38,496 nt of DNA. Source: JAXGRD01 sp050946655 (GTDB lineage: Bacteria; Bacillota; Clostridia; Peptostreptococcales; Anaerovoracaceae). Location: contig JBMNVE010000008.1 of the NCBI GenBank assembly GCA_050946655.1, positions 1-38,496 on the forward strand. The letters are read 5' to 3'. A program made the position numbers and the translations under genes. The notes beneath the pieces were generated by a model. It was not told the DNA's origin. It worked only from the letters and a program-made list of their open reading frames with translations, and did no database searches. Below, piece by piece: positions 31,093 through 38,496 of this stretch (within the stretch, counting starts at the first letter, position 1; every line of letters starts with the position of its first letter).

Positions 31093-32460
31093 ATGAAAAT
31101 TGCAATCGTTGGAGCAGGCAAGTTAGGCTTGAAGGTGGCAGAGGCACTTTTGGGAGGAGACCACTCCGTTACGGTCATCGACAAGGATGCGGAGACCCTG
31201 CAAAAGATATCCTATCAGATGGACGTGATGACGGTCAATGCCAATGCCAAGGAGGTTTCCGTGCTGCGGGAGCTCCATATGTCTTCCTTTGATTTTCTTC
31301 TAGCCACCACCGACAGGGATGAAAAAAATATCGTTATCGCATCCTTTGCGAAAAAGCTGGGATGCTCCCGGGTGATCGCTCGGGTTCGCGACCCCGAGCA
31401 CATGCACCAGTTCGGCTTTATTCGAGACACCATGTCCATTGACATTATCGTCAATCCGGACATGGCCATCACCAACGAGATATACAAATACTTGATCGAG
31501 AAATACACTCTCAGCAACGGCATTTTTTCCAGTGGAAAGGTATCTCTCATCGAGTTCCGCTCCGACCGGCTGCCTAAGTTGATCGGGAAGACCATCCTCC
31601 AAACGGAGAGCATGCTGGACGATATGCTGGTGGCTGCCGTTTCCAGGAACGGTAAGGTCATCATCCCGGATGGGGATACGGTGATCCACCCACACGATGA
31701 CCTGTATCTCTGCGGCAAGAAAGCCCCCATCATGGCCTTGAACAAGAAGGTCCATGAGAAAGGCAAGTACACCGATCTGCAGAAGGTGATGATCATCGGC
31801 GGAGGGAAGACCGGCCTATTCCTGGCGCAAAAGTTGTCCGAGTTCGGAATTTCGGTAAAGATCATTGAGCGGGATAAAAACCGCTGCTATTACCTTGCCA
31901 AGCATCTGGAAAATGTAATGATCCTCCACGGAGACGGCACCGACATCAACCTTCTGGAGGATGAAAACGTAGATGACATGGATGCCTTTGTCACCGCCAC
32001 CGGCTACGACGAAGACAACCTGCTTCTCGCCCTCATGGCAAAAAATCGTGGGGTGGAAGACGTGATCGCAAAGGTCAGCAGGGGCATCTATACGGGAATG
32101 GTTGCCGATATGGGCGTGGATATGGCGCTGAATCCGCTGGATATCTCCGCCAGCAACATCCTGCGGCTAATACAGGGTTCCAGAAAGGTCATTGCCTCCC
32201 AACTGATCCAAGGGCAGGCTGAGGTGATGGAAATCATCATCACCGATGATATGAAACTTCTTCACAGATCTATCGGGGAGTTGGATCTTCCCCACGGTGT
32301 CATCATCGGTGCCATCCACAGGGGTATGGATGTGATCATCCCCAACGGAGAGACAGTGATCCAAGAAGGCGACCGAGTGATGATTATCAGTCTCCTTTCG
32401 GAGGTGGCTGCCTTGGAAAAGGTCTTCCGCACCGGGGGACATACGGACTTTCTTCGGTAG
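31093..32460 (+). CDS. trkA: TrkA regulatory subunit of potassium uptake
   Basis: A cytoplasmic gating ring protein that binds NAD(H)/ATP and controls the TrkH channel. The 455-residue protein is a full two-repeat TrkA: two RCK_N Rossmann domains (GAGKLGLKVAEAL at residues 7-19; GGGKTGLFLAQKL near 237), each followed by a TrkA_C domain. ATG 31093 follows AAGGT by about seven bases; the 24 longer-frame residues overlap the promoter. It is 9 bp ahead of the first trkH and clearly co-transcribed. Confidence 0.95.
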   Translation: MKIAIVGAGKLGLKVAEALLGGDHSVTVIDKDAETLQKISYQMDVMTVNANAKEVSVLRELHMSSFDFLLATTDRDEKNIVIASFAKKLGCSRVIARVRDPEHMHQFGFIRDTMSIDIIVNPDMAITNEIYKYLIEKYTLSNGIFSSGKVSLIEFRSDRLPKLIGKTILQTESMLDDMLVAAVSRNGKVIIPDGDTVIHPHDDLYLCGKKAPIMALNKKVHEKGKYTDLQKVMIIGGGKTGLFLAQKLSEFGISVKIIERDKNRCYYLAKHLENVMILHGDGTDINLLEDENVDDMDAFVTATGYDEDNLLLALMAKNRGVEDVIAKVSRGIYTGMVADMGVDMALNPLDISASNILRLIQGSRKVIASQLIQGQAEVMEIIITDDMKLLHRSIGELDLPHGVIIGAIHRGMDVIIPNGETVIQEGDRVMIISLLSEVAALEKVFRTGGHTDFLR

Positions 32461-32469
32461 AGGTAGGAC

Positions 32470-33948
32470 ATGATTATTCACACCAAGGCTCTGGTCAAGA
32501 TCATGGGTATGCTGTCTGTCATATCCGGTTTTTCCATGATATTCCCTCTCATCGTAGGAGCGGTTTACAAAGAAGAAAGTAGTGTCACGGCATTTGCCCA
32601 CACCATCGTGGCTTCTTTGGTCTTTGGGTTGCTGCTGATACTTCTTTCACGCAGGATGAAGGGAAACAAGCGCTTTACCCACTTGAAAACAAGGGATGCC
32701 TTTCTCATCGTTGCCTTGACTTGGATATTGTTTTCCGCTATTGCAGCGTTTCCCTACATCATACAGGGATGCATCCCCCGATATATCGATGCCTTTTTTG
32801 AGGCCAGTTCAGGCTTTACCACCACCGGATCGTCCATATTGACCGATGTGGAAGTCCTGCCAAAATCCATGATGTTTTGGCGGATGTTTGCCCATTGGCT
32901 TGGCGGCATGGGGATCCTGGTCCTGGCCATTGCACTGCTTCCCCAACTGGGGATCAACGGACAGGCCATTGTCAATGCGGAGACACCGGGCCCCACCTTA
33001 TCCAAGGTCACCCCCAAGATGTCCGATACCGCAAGGACCCTCTATGTGACTTACTTCGCCTTTACCATCGCAGAAACCATCCTCCTGATGATGGGTGGTT
33101 TGAATTTTTTCGATTCCATCACCCATACCTTTGCTACTGTGGGAACAGGAGGGTTTTCCGGTTACAACGATAGTGTGGCACATTTCCAAAGTGCCTATGT
33201 GGATGGGGTATTCACCTTATTCATGATCTTGTCCGGGATCAACTTCAACCTGTACTTCCTCACCTTCAAGGGGGGCATTTCCAAGCTTCTAAAGGATTCG
33301 GAACTGCAGGCCTATCTGATTTTCATCGGCGGTGCCACCTTGCTTCTCACCCTATACCTGTATCTGGGGGATTTCTATGAGACCTTGGGAAAAGCCTTCC
33401 GTTATTCCATATTCCAGGCAGCTTCCATCATTACCACGACGGGGTTTGCTACGGCTGATTTTGATCTATGGCCTGCCTTCTGTGTCATGATCCTGCTCTT
33501 TTTGTATTTTGCAGGCGGCTGTTCTTCCTCCACGGGAGGAGGGATCAAAATCGTTCGAATCCTGATCATTCTCAAGATGATCAAGCGGGCGGCCCTTTTA
33601 AGGTTGCACCCCAATGCCCTCATCCCCATCAGGCTGGATGATCGACCTCTACCGGGGGATACCATCCAGAGCATATCCAGCTTCGTGTTTTTCTATATCA
33701 CCATCCTTTTTTCTGTGGGGATACTGGTCTCCCTGGACGGATATGATATGGTCACCAGTTTTTCGGCGGCGGCAACCTGCCTGGGGAATATAGGTCCCGG
33801 CTTTCACGATATAGGGCCTACCATGAACTTCAGCGGTTTCTCCGATCCTGTGAAACTTCTCCTTTCCTTCACCATGATTGCAGGAAGGCTTGAATTATTT
33901 ACCTTGTTGATGCTACTTTCCAGGAAGTTCTGGAATCCCACTCACTAG
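32470..33948 (+). CDS. trkH: Potassium uptake channel subunit TrkH, first copy
   Basis: A polytopic membrane potassium channel subunit of 492 residues, four pore repeats and about ten membrane segments. The filter loops are SSGFTTTGSS, TVGTGGFSGYND, TTTGFATAD and CLGNIGPGF, each with the required glycine. KMIKRAALLRLHPNA is the charged cytoplasmic link seen in TrkH and KtrB, and ends RLELFTLLMLLSRKFW. AGGTAGG precedes the ATG. It is immediately followed by a second copy. Confidence 0.95.
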   Translation: MIIHTKALVKIMGMLSVISGFSMIFPLIVGAVYKEESSVTAFAHTIVASLVFGLLLILLSRRMKGNKRFTHLKTRDAFLIVALTWILFSAIAAFPYIIQGCIPRYIDAFFEASSGFTTTGSSILTDVEVLPKSMMFWRMFAHWLGGMGILVLAIALLPQLGINGQAIVNAETPGPTLSKVTPKMSDTARTLYVTYFAFTIAETILLMMGGLNFFDSITHTFATVGTGGFSGYNDSVAHFQSAYVDGVFTLFMILSGINFNLYFLTFKGGISKLLKDSELQAYLIFIGGATLLLTLYLYLGDFYETLGKAFRYSIFQAASIITTTGFATADFDLWPAFCVMILLFLYFAGGCSSSTGGGIKIVRILIILKMIKRAALLRLHPNALIPIRLDDRPLPGDTIQSISSFVFFYITILFSVGILVSLDGYDMVTSFSAAATCLGNIGPGFHDIGPTMNFSGFSDPVKLLLSFTMIAGRLELFTLLMLLSRKFWNPTH

Positions 33949-33956
33949 GAGGAGCG

Positions 33957-35429
33957 ATGAATTTCACCTACAAGACATTGATAAAGATAATGGGTCTGCT
34001 CCTTGGGATCACCGGCCTGGCCATGATCCCCTCCTTTGCGTGCGCCGTATATTATCACGAAGGATCCACAGAAGCGGGTTTTTTGATCAGCGCTTCTCTT
34101 TCCACCTTGCTTGGGTTTGGCATCTATCGTTTCACCCCTTCTTCCAGAAGAAAGCTGAAGGCAAGAGACGGCTATCTCATCGTCATAATGTGTTGGATCG
34201 GTTGTTCCCTCTTCGGTGCCATTCCCTACTATCTGTCCGGACAGGTGCCATCCTTTATCGATGCTCTCTTTGAGGCCATCGCAGGGTACACCACCACAGG
34301 GGCTACAGTGATCGCGGACCTGCGCCTTTCCCACAGCCTTTACCTTTGGAAGGCGACTACCCACTGGTTGGGGGGTATGGGAATCCTGGTCTTCATCATT
34401 TCTATCCTGCCATCTCTCGGCATTGCCGGCCAAAGACTCGCCGCTGCTGAGACTCCCGGCGCCGGACTGACCCAAATGGCTCCTCGCATCCGGGATTTGG
34501 CCATGCTGCTTTATTTTATCTACATCAGCTTCACCCTGGTGGAATTCCTCCTCCTCTGGCTGGGCAGCGAAATGAACGCCTTTGAGGCCTTGGTCAATTC
34601 CCTGGGGAGCATATCCACAGCCGGGCTCTTCCTTCACCCAGAAGGCATCTCCTACTACAACGACGTCTTTGTGGAATTGGTCATATCCATCTTTACCCTG
34701 CTTGCCTCTGTCAACTTCATCCTCTACATCAATATTATCAAGGGGAATTTTGAGCGGCTGCGAAAGAACATGGAGATCCGGGTATTCTTTGCTATTGTGG
34801 CCGTATCCACGCTGTTGATCACCCTCAGTCTGTGGCTTACGGAAACTTATGAGACCTTTGCCGAATCTTTGCGGAACGCGTTCTTTCAGGTGTCATCCTT
34901 TATGAGCACTTCCGGCTTCTCCCTTACCGACTACAACCGGTGGCCGGCCTTCACCCATGCCATCCTCTTTACACTACTTTTCATCGGTGGCTGTGCGGCT
35001 TCCACCAGTGGAGGGATCAAGGTGCTTCGGGTCACGGTAATGTTCAAGCTCATCCGAAGGGGATTCTACAAAAGACTTCACCCCAGGGCAGTTTCCGCAA
35101 TAAAAGTGGGAGACAACATTATGTCGGCTCCCATGGTTTCCGCTATCACCACATTCATCTTTCTCTACTTGTTTACCTTCATGACCTGCGCTCTTGTTCT
35201 TTCTTTAGAAGGCCTTTCCCTAGAAACCACCTTGACCGCCAGTGCATCTCTCATGTCCACAACAGGCAGCGGTCTTGGCGATATCGCCGGAGGGAATTTC
35301 TCCGTCTTCAGCCCGCCTCTTCGCCTCTTCATGTGCCTCATCATGGTCATCGGAAGGCTTGAGCTGTTTACGGTTTTCCTCATGCTCTTCCCTTCCTTCT
35401 GGAACCCCAACCGGTTTACAACAAAGTAA
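33957..35429 (+). CDS. trkH: Potassium uptake channel subunit TrkH, second copy
   Basis: A 490-residue TrkH paralog starting 9 bp after the first, with a strong AGGAGGAG site. It shares topology and the RLELFTVFLMLFPSFWNP tail. Filter loops are AGYTTTGATVI, SISTAGLF, SFMSTSGFSLTD and SLMSTTGSGLGD. The second loop (STAGLF) departs from the TVGTGGFS of copy 1, so ion selectivity or gating may differ, although a glycine is kept. The single trkA upstream probably serves both. The stop overlaps the convergent rnr gene by 14 bases. Confidence 0.94.
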   Translation: MNFTYKTLIKIMGLLLGITGLAMIPSFACAVYYHEGSTEAGFLISASLSTLLGFGIYRFTPSSRRKLKARDGYLIVIMCWIGCSLFGAIPYYLSGQVPSFIDALFEAIAGYTTTGATVIADLRLSHSLYLWKATTHWLGGMGILVFIISILPSLGIAGQRLAAAETPGAGLTQMAPRIRDLAMLLYFIYISFTLVEFLLLWLGSEMNAFEALVNSLGSISTAGLFLHPEGISYYNDVFVELVISIFTLLASVNFILYINIIKGNFERLRKNMEIRVFFAIVAVSTLLITLSLWLTETYETFAESLRNAFFQVSSFMSTSGFSLTDYNRWPAFTHAILFTLLFIGGCAASTSGGIKVLRVTVMFKLIRRGFYKRLHPRAVSAIKVGDNIMSAPMVSAITTFIFLYLFTFMTCALVLSLEGLSLETTLTASASLMSTTGSGLGDIAGGNFSVFSPPLRLFMCLIMVIGRLELFTVFLMLFPSFWNPNRFTTK

Positions 35430-37368
35430 AGTTGATTTCGCTGTCTTCAAGGTTCACCGATTTGACCCTTACCCGCACCTTATCTCCCAGGGCATGGATA
35501 TTTTTTGTACGCCTGCCGATGGCCCTATACTTCTCCCGCTGAACATCATAATAGTCATCGTCCAGTTCATCCAGGCGAACCATCCCTTCAATGGTATTGG
35601 GAAGTTCCACATAGATGCCGAAGTTGGTCACGCCGCTGATGATCCCCGGGAACTCCTCTCCTACATGGGATGCCATGTACTCTGCCTTCTTCATCTTTTC
35701 CACCTGTCTCTCCAGATCGATGGCCTGCCGTTCCGTAGCCGAGGCCACCTTGGCAACCTCTTCTGCTTTTCTCAAAAATGCTTTCTTCTCACGAAGGCTG
35801 AGAGGCCTGTCTAAGTAGGCCTTGATGATGCGATGGATCATCAGGTCAGGATATCTTCGGATGGGTGACGTAAAGTGACAGTAGTATTGCAAGGCCAGGC
35901 CAAAGTGCCCCTTGCAATCGGTGCTGTATCTCGCCTTCTGCATGGAGCGCAGCATGACGGTATTGACTACATTTTCGTAGGTCTCCCCTTTGACTTTCTC
36001 AAGTACACCCTTTAGATCCTTGGGATGGACCGACGCTCCGCCGCCGGGCAGGCCGATGCCGAAGTTCTTCAAAAAAATCATGAACTCTTCCAGTTTGACG
36101 CTGTCCGGTTTCTCATGGATCCGGTACACAAAAGGAGCCTCCTTAAAGAAGAATTCTCTTGCGACCACTTCGTTGGCCAATAGCATAAATTCTTCGATGA
36201 GCTGGTTGGCCACTCTTCTTTCCGCAATGCCGATGGTGGTGGGTATACCCACTTCATTGAGGGTGATACTGGCTTCATCCAAGTCGAAGTCAAGGCTACC
36301 TCTTTCCTGTCTTTTTTTTCGGAGAATGGTGGCTAACCGGTCCATCATCGTGATCTCTTCCAGGATATGTCTGTATTTTTCCTTCAGCTCCCGACTCTTA
36401 TCCTCGATGATGTCCGATACGTCAGTGTAGACCATCCTTTCTTTGGACCTTATGATGCTCTCAAAGATTTTATGGTCCACCACTTCCCCTCTGCTGTTGA
36501 CCTCCATCTGGCAGGTCAGCGTCAACCTGTCCTCCCCGGGATTCAAACTACAGATGCCGTTGGAGAGGGATATGGGCAACATGGGAATCACCTGATTGAG
36601 GAGATAGATGCTGTTTCCTCGCTTCATGGCCTCCCGGTCAAGAGGACCGTTGTTCTGGACATAATGGGTCACATCGGCAATGTGGACGCCCAAAAGGTAA
36701 TTTCCGCCGGGAAGTTGTTCACAGGAAACCCCATCGTCAAAGTCTTTGGAATCGGCGCCGTCAATGGTCATGATCATCTTGTCTCTCAGATCCACTCGCC
36801 CCCGGATATCCTCCGGGCTGATCCCCAATGTCGCCTCCGCCGCTGCTTCGGCCTCTACCTTTGGGGGGAATTGTTCATCTAAATTACAGTGACGGATCAA
36901 TGCCTTGATGTCTCCTCCCGGCTCTCCCTCTCTGCTGATGATCTGGCATATCCTCCCCTGGGCGCTGTTGTTTGCCGTAGGGTATTTGGTGATCCGGACA
37001 ACGACCCGGTCTCCCATCTTGGCTCCGCCGAAATGTTTCTTATCCACAAAGACATCGTCCTTCTGGGTCTTATCGGAAGGCACCACAAAGCCGAATTTTT
37101 TGCTTCTGCGAAAGGTGCCCACTACCTCAGAGCTGGCCCTCTCCACAACAGAGACGATGATCCCCTCTCTGCTGTTTTTCCAAAGATATTCGGGGATCAG
37201 GTCCACTTCCACCAGATCCCCGTTCATCCCGCCATTCATCCCTCGTTGAGAGATGAAAATATCCTCGTCTCCATCCTCGGATGAAACGAAGCCGAAGCCC
37301 CGCTTATGTTTCTGCAGCGTCCCTTTTACAGTCGCCCTCTTTTTATTTTTTCTCTTCTTTCTGGCCAT
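35416..37368 (-). CDS. rnr: Ribonuclease R
   Basis: A 3'-5' exoribonuclease that degrades structured RNA. The 650-residue protein has a Lys/Arg-rich N-terminus, two cold-shock-like RNA-binding domains (GFGFVSSED; FGFVVPSD), the RNB catalytic domain with the acidic cluster TIDGADSKDFDD (201-212; D203, D207, D210-D212), HFTSPIRRYPDL, and a C-terminal S1 domain (about 565-645). The N-terminal helix-turn-helix of E. coli RNase R (813 residues) is absent, as in many Firmicutes. AGGAGAAG precedes the ATG. Downstream of argB, convergent with the second trkH. Confidence 0.96.
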   Translation of the reverse strand: MARKKRKNKKRATVKGTLQKHKRGFGFVSSEDGDEDIFISQRGMNGGMNGDLVEVDLIPEYLWKNSREGIIVSVVERASSEVVGTFRRSKKFGFVVPSDKTQKDDVFVDKKHFGGAKMGDRVVVRITKYPTANNSAQGRICQIISREGEPGGDIKALIRHCNLDEQFPPKVEAEAAAEATLGISPEDIRGRVDLRDKMIMTIDGADSKDFDDGVSCEQLPGGNYLLGVHIADVTHYVQNNGPLDREAMKRGNSIYLLNQVIPMLPISLSNGICSLNPGEDRLTLTCQMEVNSRGEVVDHKIFESIIRSKERMVYTDVSDIIEDKSRELKEKYRHILEEITMMDRLATILRKKRQERGSLDFDLDEASITLNEVGIPTTIGIAERRVANQLIEEFMLLANEVVAREFFFKEAPFVYRIHEKPDSVKLEEFMIFLKNFGIGLPGGGASVHPKDLKGVLEKVKGETYENVVNTVMLRSMQKARYSTDCKGHFGLALQYYCHFTSPIRRYPDLMIHRIIKAYLDRPLSLREKKAFLRKAEEVAKVASATERQAIDLERQVEKMKKAEYMASHVGEEFPGIISGVTNFGIYVELPNTIEGMVRLDELDDDYYDVQREKYRAIGRRTKNIHALGDKVRVRVKSVNLEDSEINFTLL

Positions 37369-37416
37369 TCCACTTCTCCTGTTTCTTTTTATTTTACTCC
37401 AGGAAAAGAAAAATGT

Positions 37417-38319
37417 CTAATTTCTCTCCTCATCCAAATAATATCGATGTTCCTTGGAACTCATGATGGCCGTTCCGATGCCCTTATTGGTGAATATCTC
37501 AAGGAGCAGGCTATGGGGGATCCTTCCGTCCAGCACATGGACTCTGCGCACGCCCTTTTTAATGGCGCTGACACAATTCTTGATTTTGGGGAGCATACCG
37601 CCGCAAATTTCTCCTCCCGCCATGAAGGCTTCCGCTTCGTCCACATATAACTCGGCAATCAGGGTGCCGGGGTCTTCCCGATCCCGATATACACCGTCCG
37701 TATCGGTGAGGTAGGCTAGTTTTTCCGCCTTTACCGCTTTTGCAATGGCACATGCCGCTTCATCTCCGTTGATGTTGTATCCCTGCCCGTCCTTGCCGAT
37801 GCCCATGGGATAAACAATGGGAATAAAATCCTTTTCCAGAAGATCAAAGATGATTTTAGGATCCACCTTGTGGACATCTCCCACAAAACCGATGTCCTGG
37901 CCCTCCGGGGTCTTTCGCTTGGCCTGTAGGAGAGATCCATCCTTTCCGCTGATCCCTATGGCCCTTCCGCCGAGAGTCCCTGCCATGGATACCAGTTCTT
38001 TGTTCACCTTGGCAAGGACCATTTCAGCAACCTCCAGAGCTTTCTCATCGGTCACCCGAAGTCCGTTGACGAAGTTGGTCTCCAGCCCCAGCTTATGGGA
38101 CCATTTGGTGATTTCCTTCCCGCCACCGTGGACAATGATGGGCCTGAACCCCACCAACTTCAAGAGCACCACATCTTCGATGACCTGCCGCTTCAATGCC
38201 TCATCTGTCATAGCGCTGCCACCGTACTTAACCACAATGATCTTTCCGTGAAATCTTTGTATATAGGGAAGAGCCTCAATGAGCACTTCCGCCTTATCCA
38301 GGTATTTTTGGGGAACCAT
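37417..38319 (-). CDS. argB: Acetylglutamate kinase
   Basis: Phosphorylates N-acetylglutamate in the second step of arginine synthesis. The 300-residue protein shows IVVKYGGSAM near the N-terminus, PIIVHGGGKEI, GLRVTD, VGDVHKVDP, NINGDEAACAIA and LTDTDGVYRD, all core amino acid kinase motifs, with GGMLPKIKNCVSAI and VHVLDGRIPHSLL near the end. Full length. Two ATG codons are in tandem (38322, 38319); AAAGGAG is 2 and 5 bases away, so I choose the second. It directly follows argJ. Confidence 0.95.
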   Translation of the reverse strand: MVPQKYLDKAEVLIEALPYIQRFHGKIIVVKYGGSAMTDEALKRQVIEDVVLLKLVGFRPIIVHGGGKEITKWSHKLGLETNFVNGLRVTDEKALEVAEMVLAKVNKELVSMAGTLGGRAIGISGKDGSLLQAKRKTPEGQDIGFVGDVHKVDPKIIFDLLEKDFIPIVYPMGIGKDGQGYNINGDEAACAIAKAVKAEKLAYLTDTDGVYRDREDPGTLIAELYVDEAEAFMAGGEICGGMLPKIKNCVSAIKKGVRRVHVLDGRIPHSLLLEIFTNKGIGTAIMSSKEHRYYLDEERN

Positions 38320-38334
38320 CATAACTCCTTTCTC

Positions 38335-38496
38335 TCAGCTTCGGTACTCTCCGTTGATCTTCACATATTCGTAGGTCAAATCACATCCCCATGCGGACGC
38401 TTCTTCTTCCCCTTGGTTTAAGTTTACGATAAACTTTATTTCGTCTTCCGAAAGAATCTCAGCCGCCTTCGCCTCGTCAAAGCCGATGGCTGCCGA
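38335..38496 (-). CDS. argJ: Glutamate N-acetyltransferase ArgJ, C-terminal part
   Basis: Truncated by the window end; only the last 53 residues are seen. The tail AWGCDLTYEYVKINGEYRS is the characteristic C-terminus of ArgJ (bifunctional ornithine acetyltransferase), and ILSEDEIKFIVNLNQGEE precedes it. The stop (TGA, 38335-38337) is 15 bases before the argB start, giving the common argJ-argB order. Confidence 0.93.
   Translation of the reverse strand, partial: SAAIGFDEAKAAEILSEDEIKFIVNLNQGEEEASAWGCDLTYEYVKINGEYRS

Overview
This window reads as a chromosomal core region of a low-to-mid GC Firmicute, most likely a member of the Clostridia. The evidence is the gene set and order: CodY, a PASTA-domain PrkC kinase with its PrpC phosphatase, HslV/HslU, QueH, a YugP-type zinc peptidase, AsnA, and the B. 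subtilis-like order priA-def-fmt-rsmB-prpC-prkC-rsgA-rpe. No rRNA, phage, insertion sequence, CRISPR array or defence system is visible.

Layout. Positions 1-15816 (minus strand) hold one tightly packed run of 16 genes, mostly overlapping or a few bases apart: queH, asnA, priA, def, fmt, a zinc peptidase, rsmB, prpC, prkC, rsgA, rpe, an LCP-family cell-wall gene, ddl, thrS, a DUF2007 gene and a partial unknown. It joins translation start-up and protein N-terminal processing (def, fmt), rRNA and ribosome maturation (rsmB, rsgA), Ser/Thr phosphorylation signalling (prpC/prkC) and wall synthesis (lcp, ddl). Divergent from queH is a radical SAM gene of the YtqA family, whose end overlaps the convergent thymidine kinase gene.

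Positions 17361-19297 hold a 15-gene tRNA operon on the minus strand, with its own consensus promoter (overlapping the yigZ stop codon) and a terminator after tRNA-Phe. Between tRNA-Ser(TGA) and tRNA-Ser(GCT) are two tandem 160/161-bp repeats. Each ends with an exact copy of the last 19 nt of tRNA-Ser(TGA), CCA included. This is the most unusual structure in the window. It resembles in layout the rtT repeats of the E. coli tyrT locus, but the sequence is different.

Positions 19294-29244 (minus strand) carry yraN, comM, dprA, topA, hslV, hslU, codY, hflX and yigZ, close to the B. subtilis topA-clpQ-clpY-codY neighbourhood but without trmFO and xerC. A gene-free gap of about 315 bp before codY holds the codY promoter, a 13/15 match to the CodY box, a 20-bp palindrome, and a structured element with a strong terminator whose better U-tract faces the plus strand.

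Positions 29482-31016 hold a Cof-type HAD phosphatase and a metallo-beta-lactamase-fold hydrolase (minus strand). They are followed by a divergent trkA-trkH-trkH potassium uptake operon on the plus strand (31025-35429). The right end (minus strand) carries the end of argJ, argB and rnr (RNase R), which converges on the second trkH with a 14-bp overlap.
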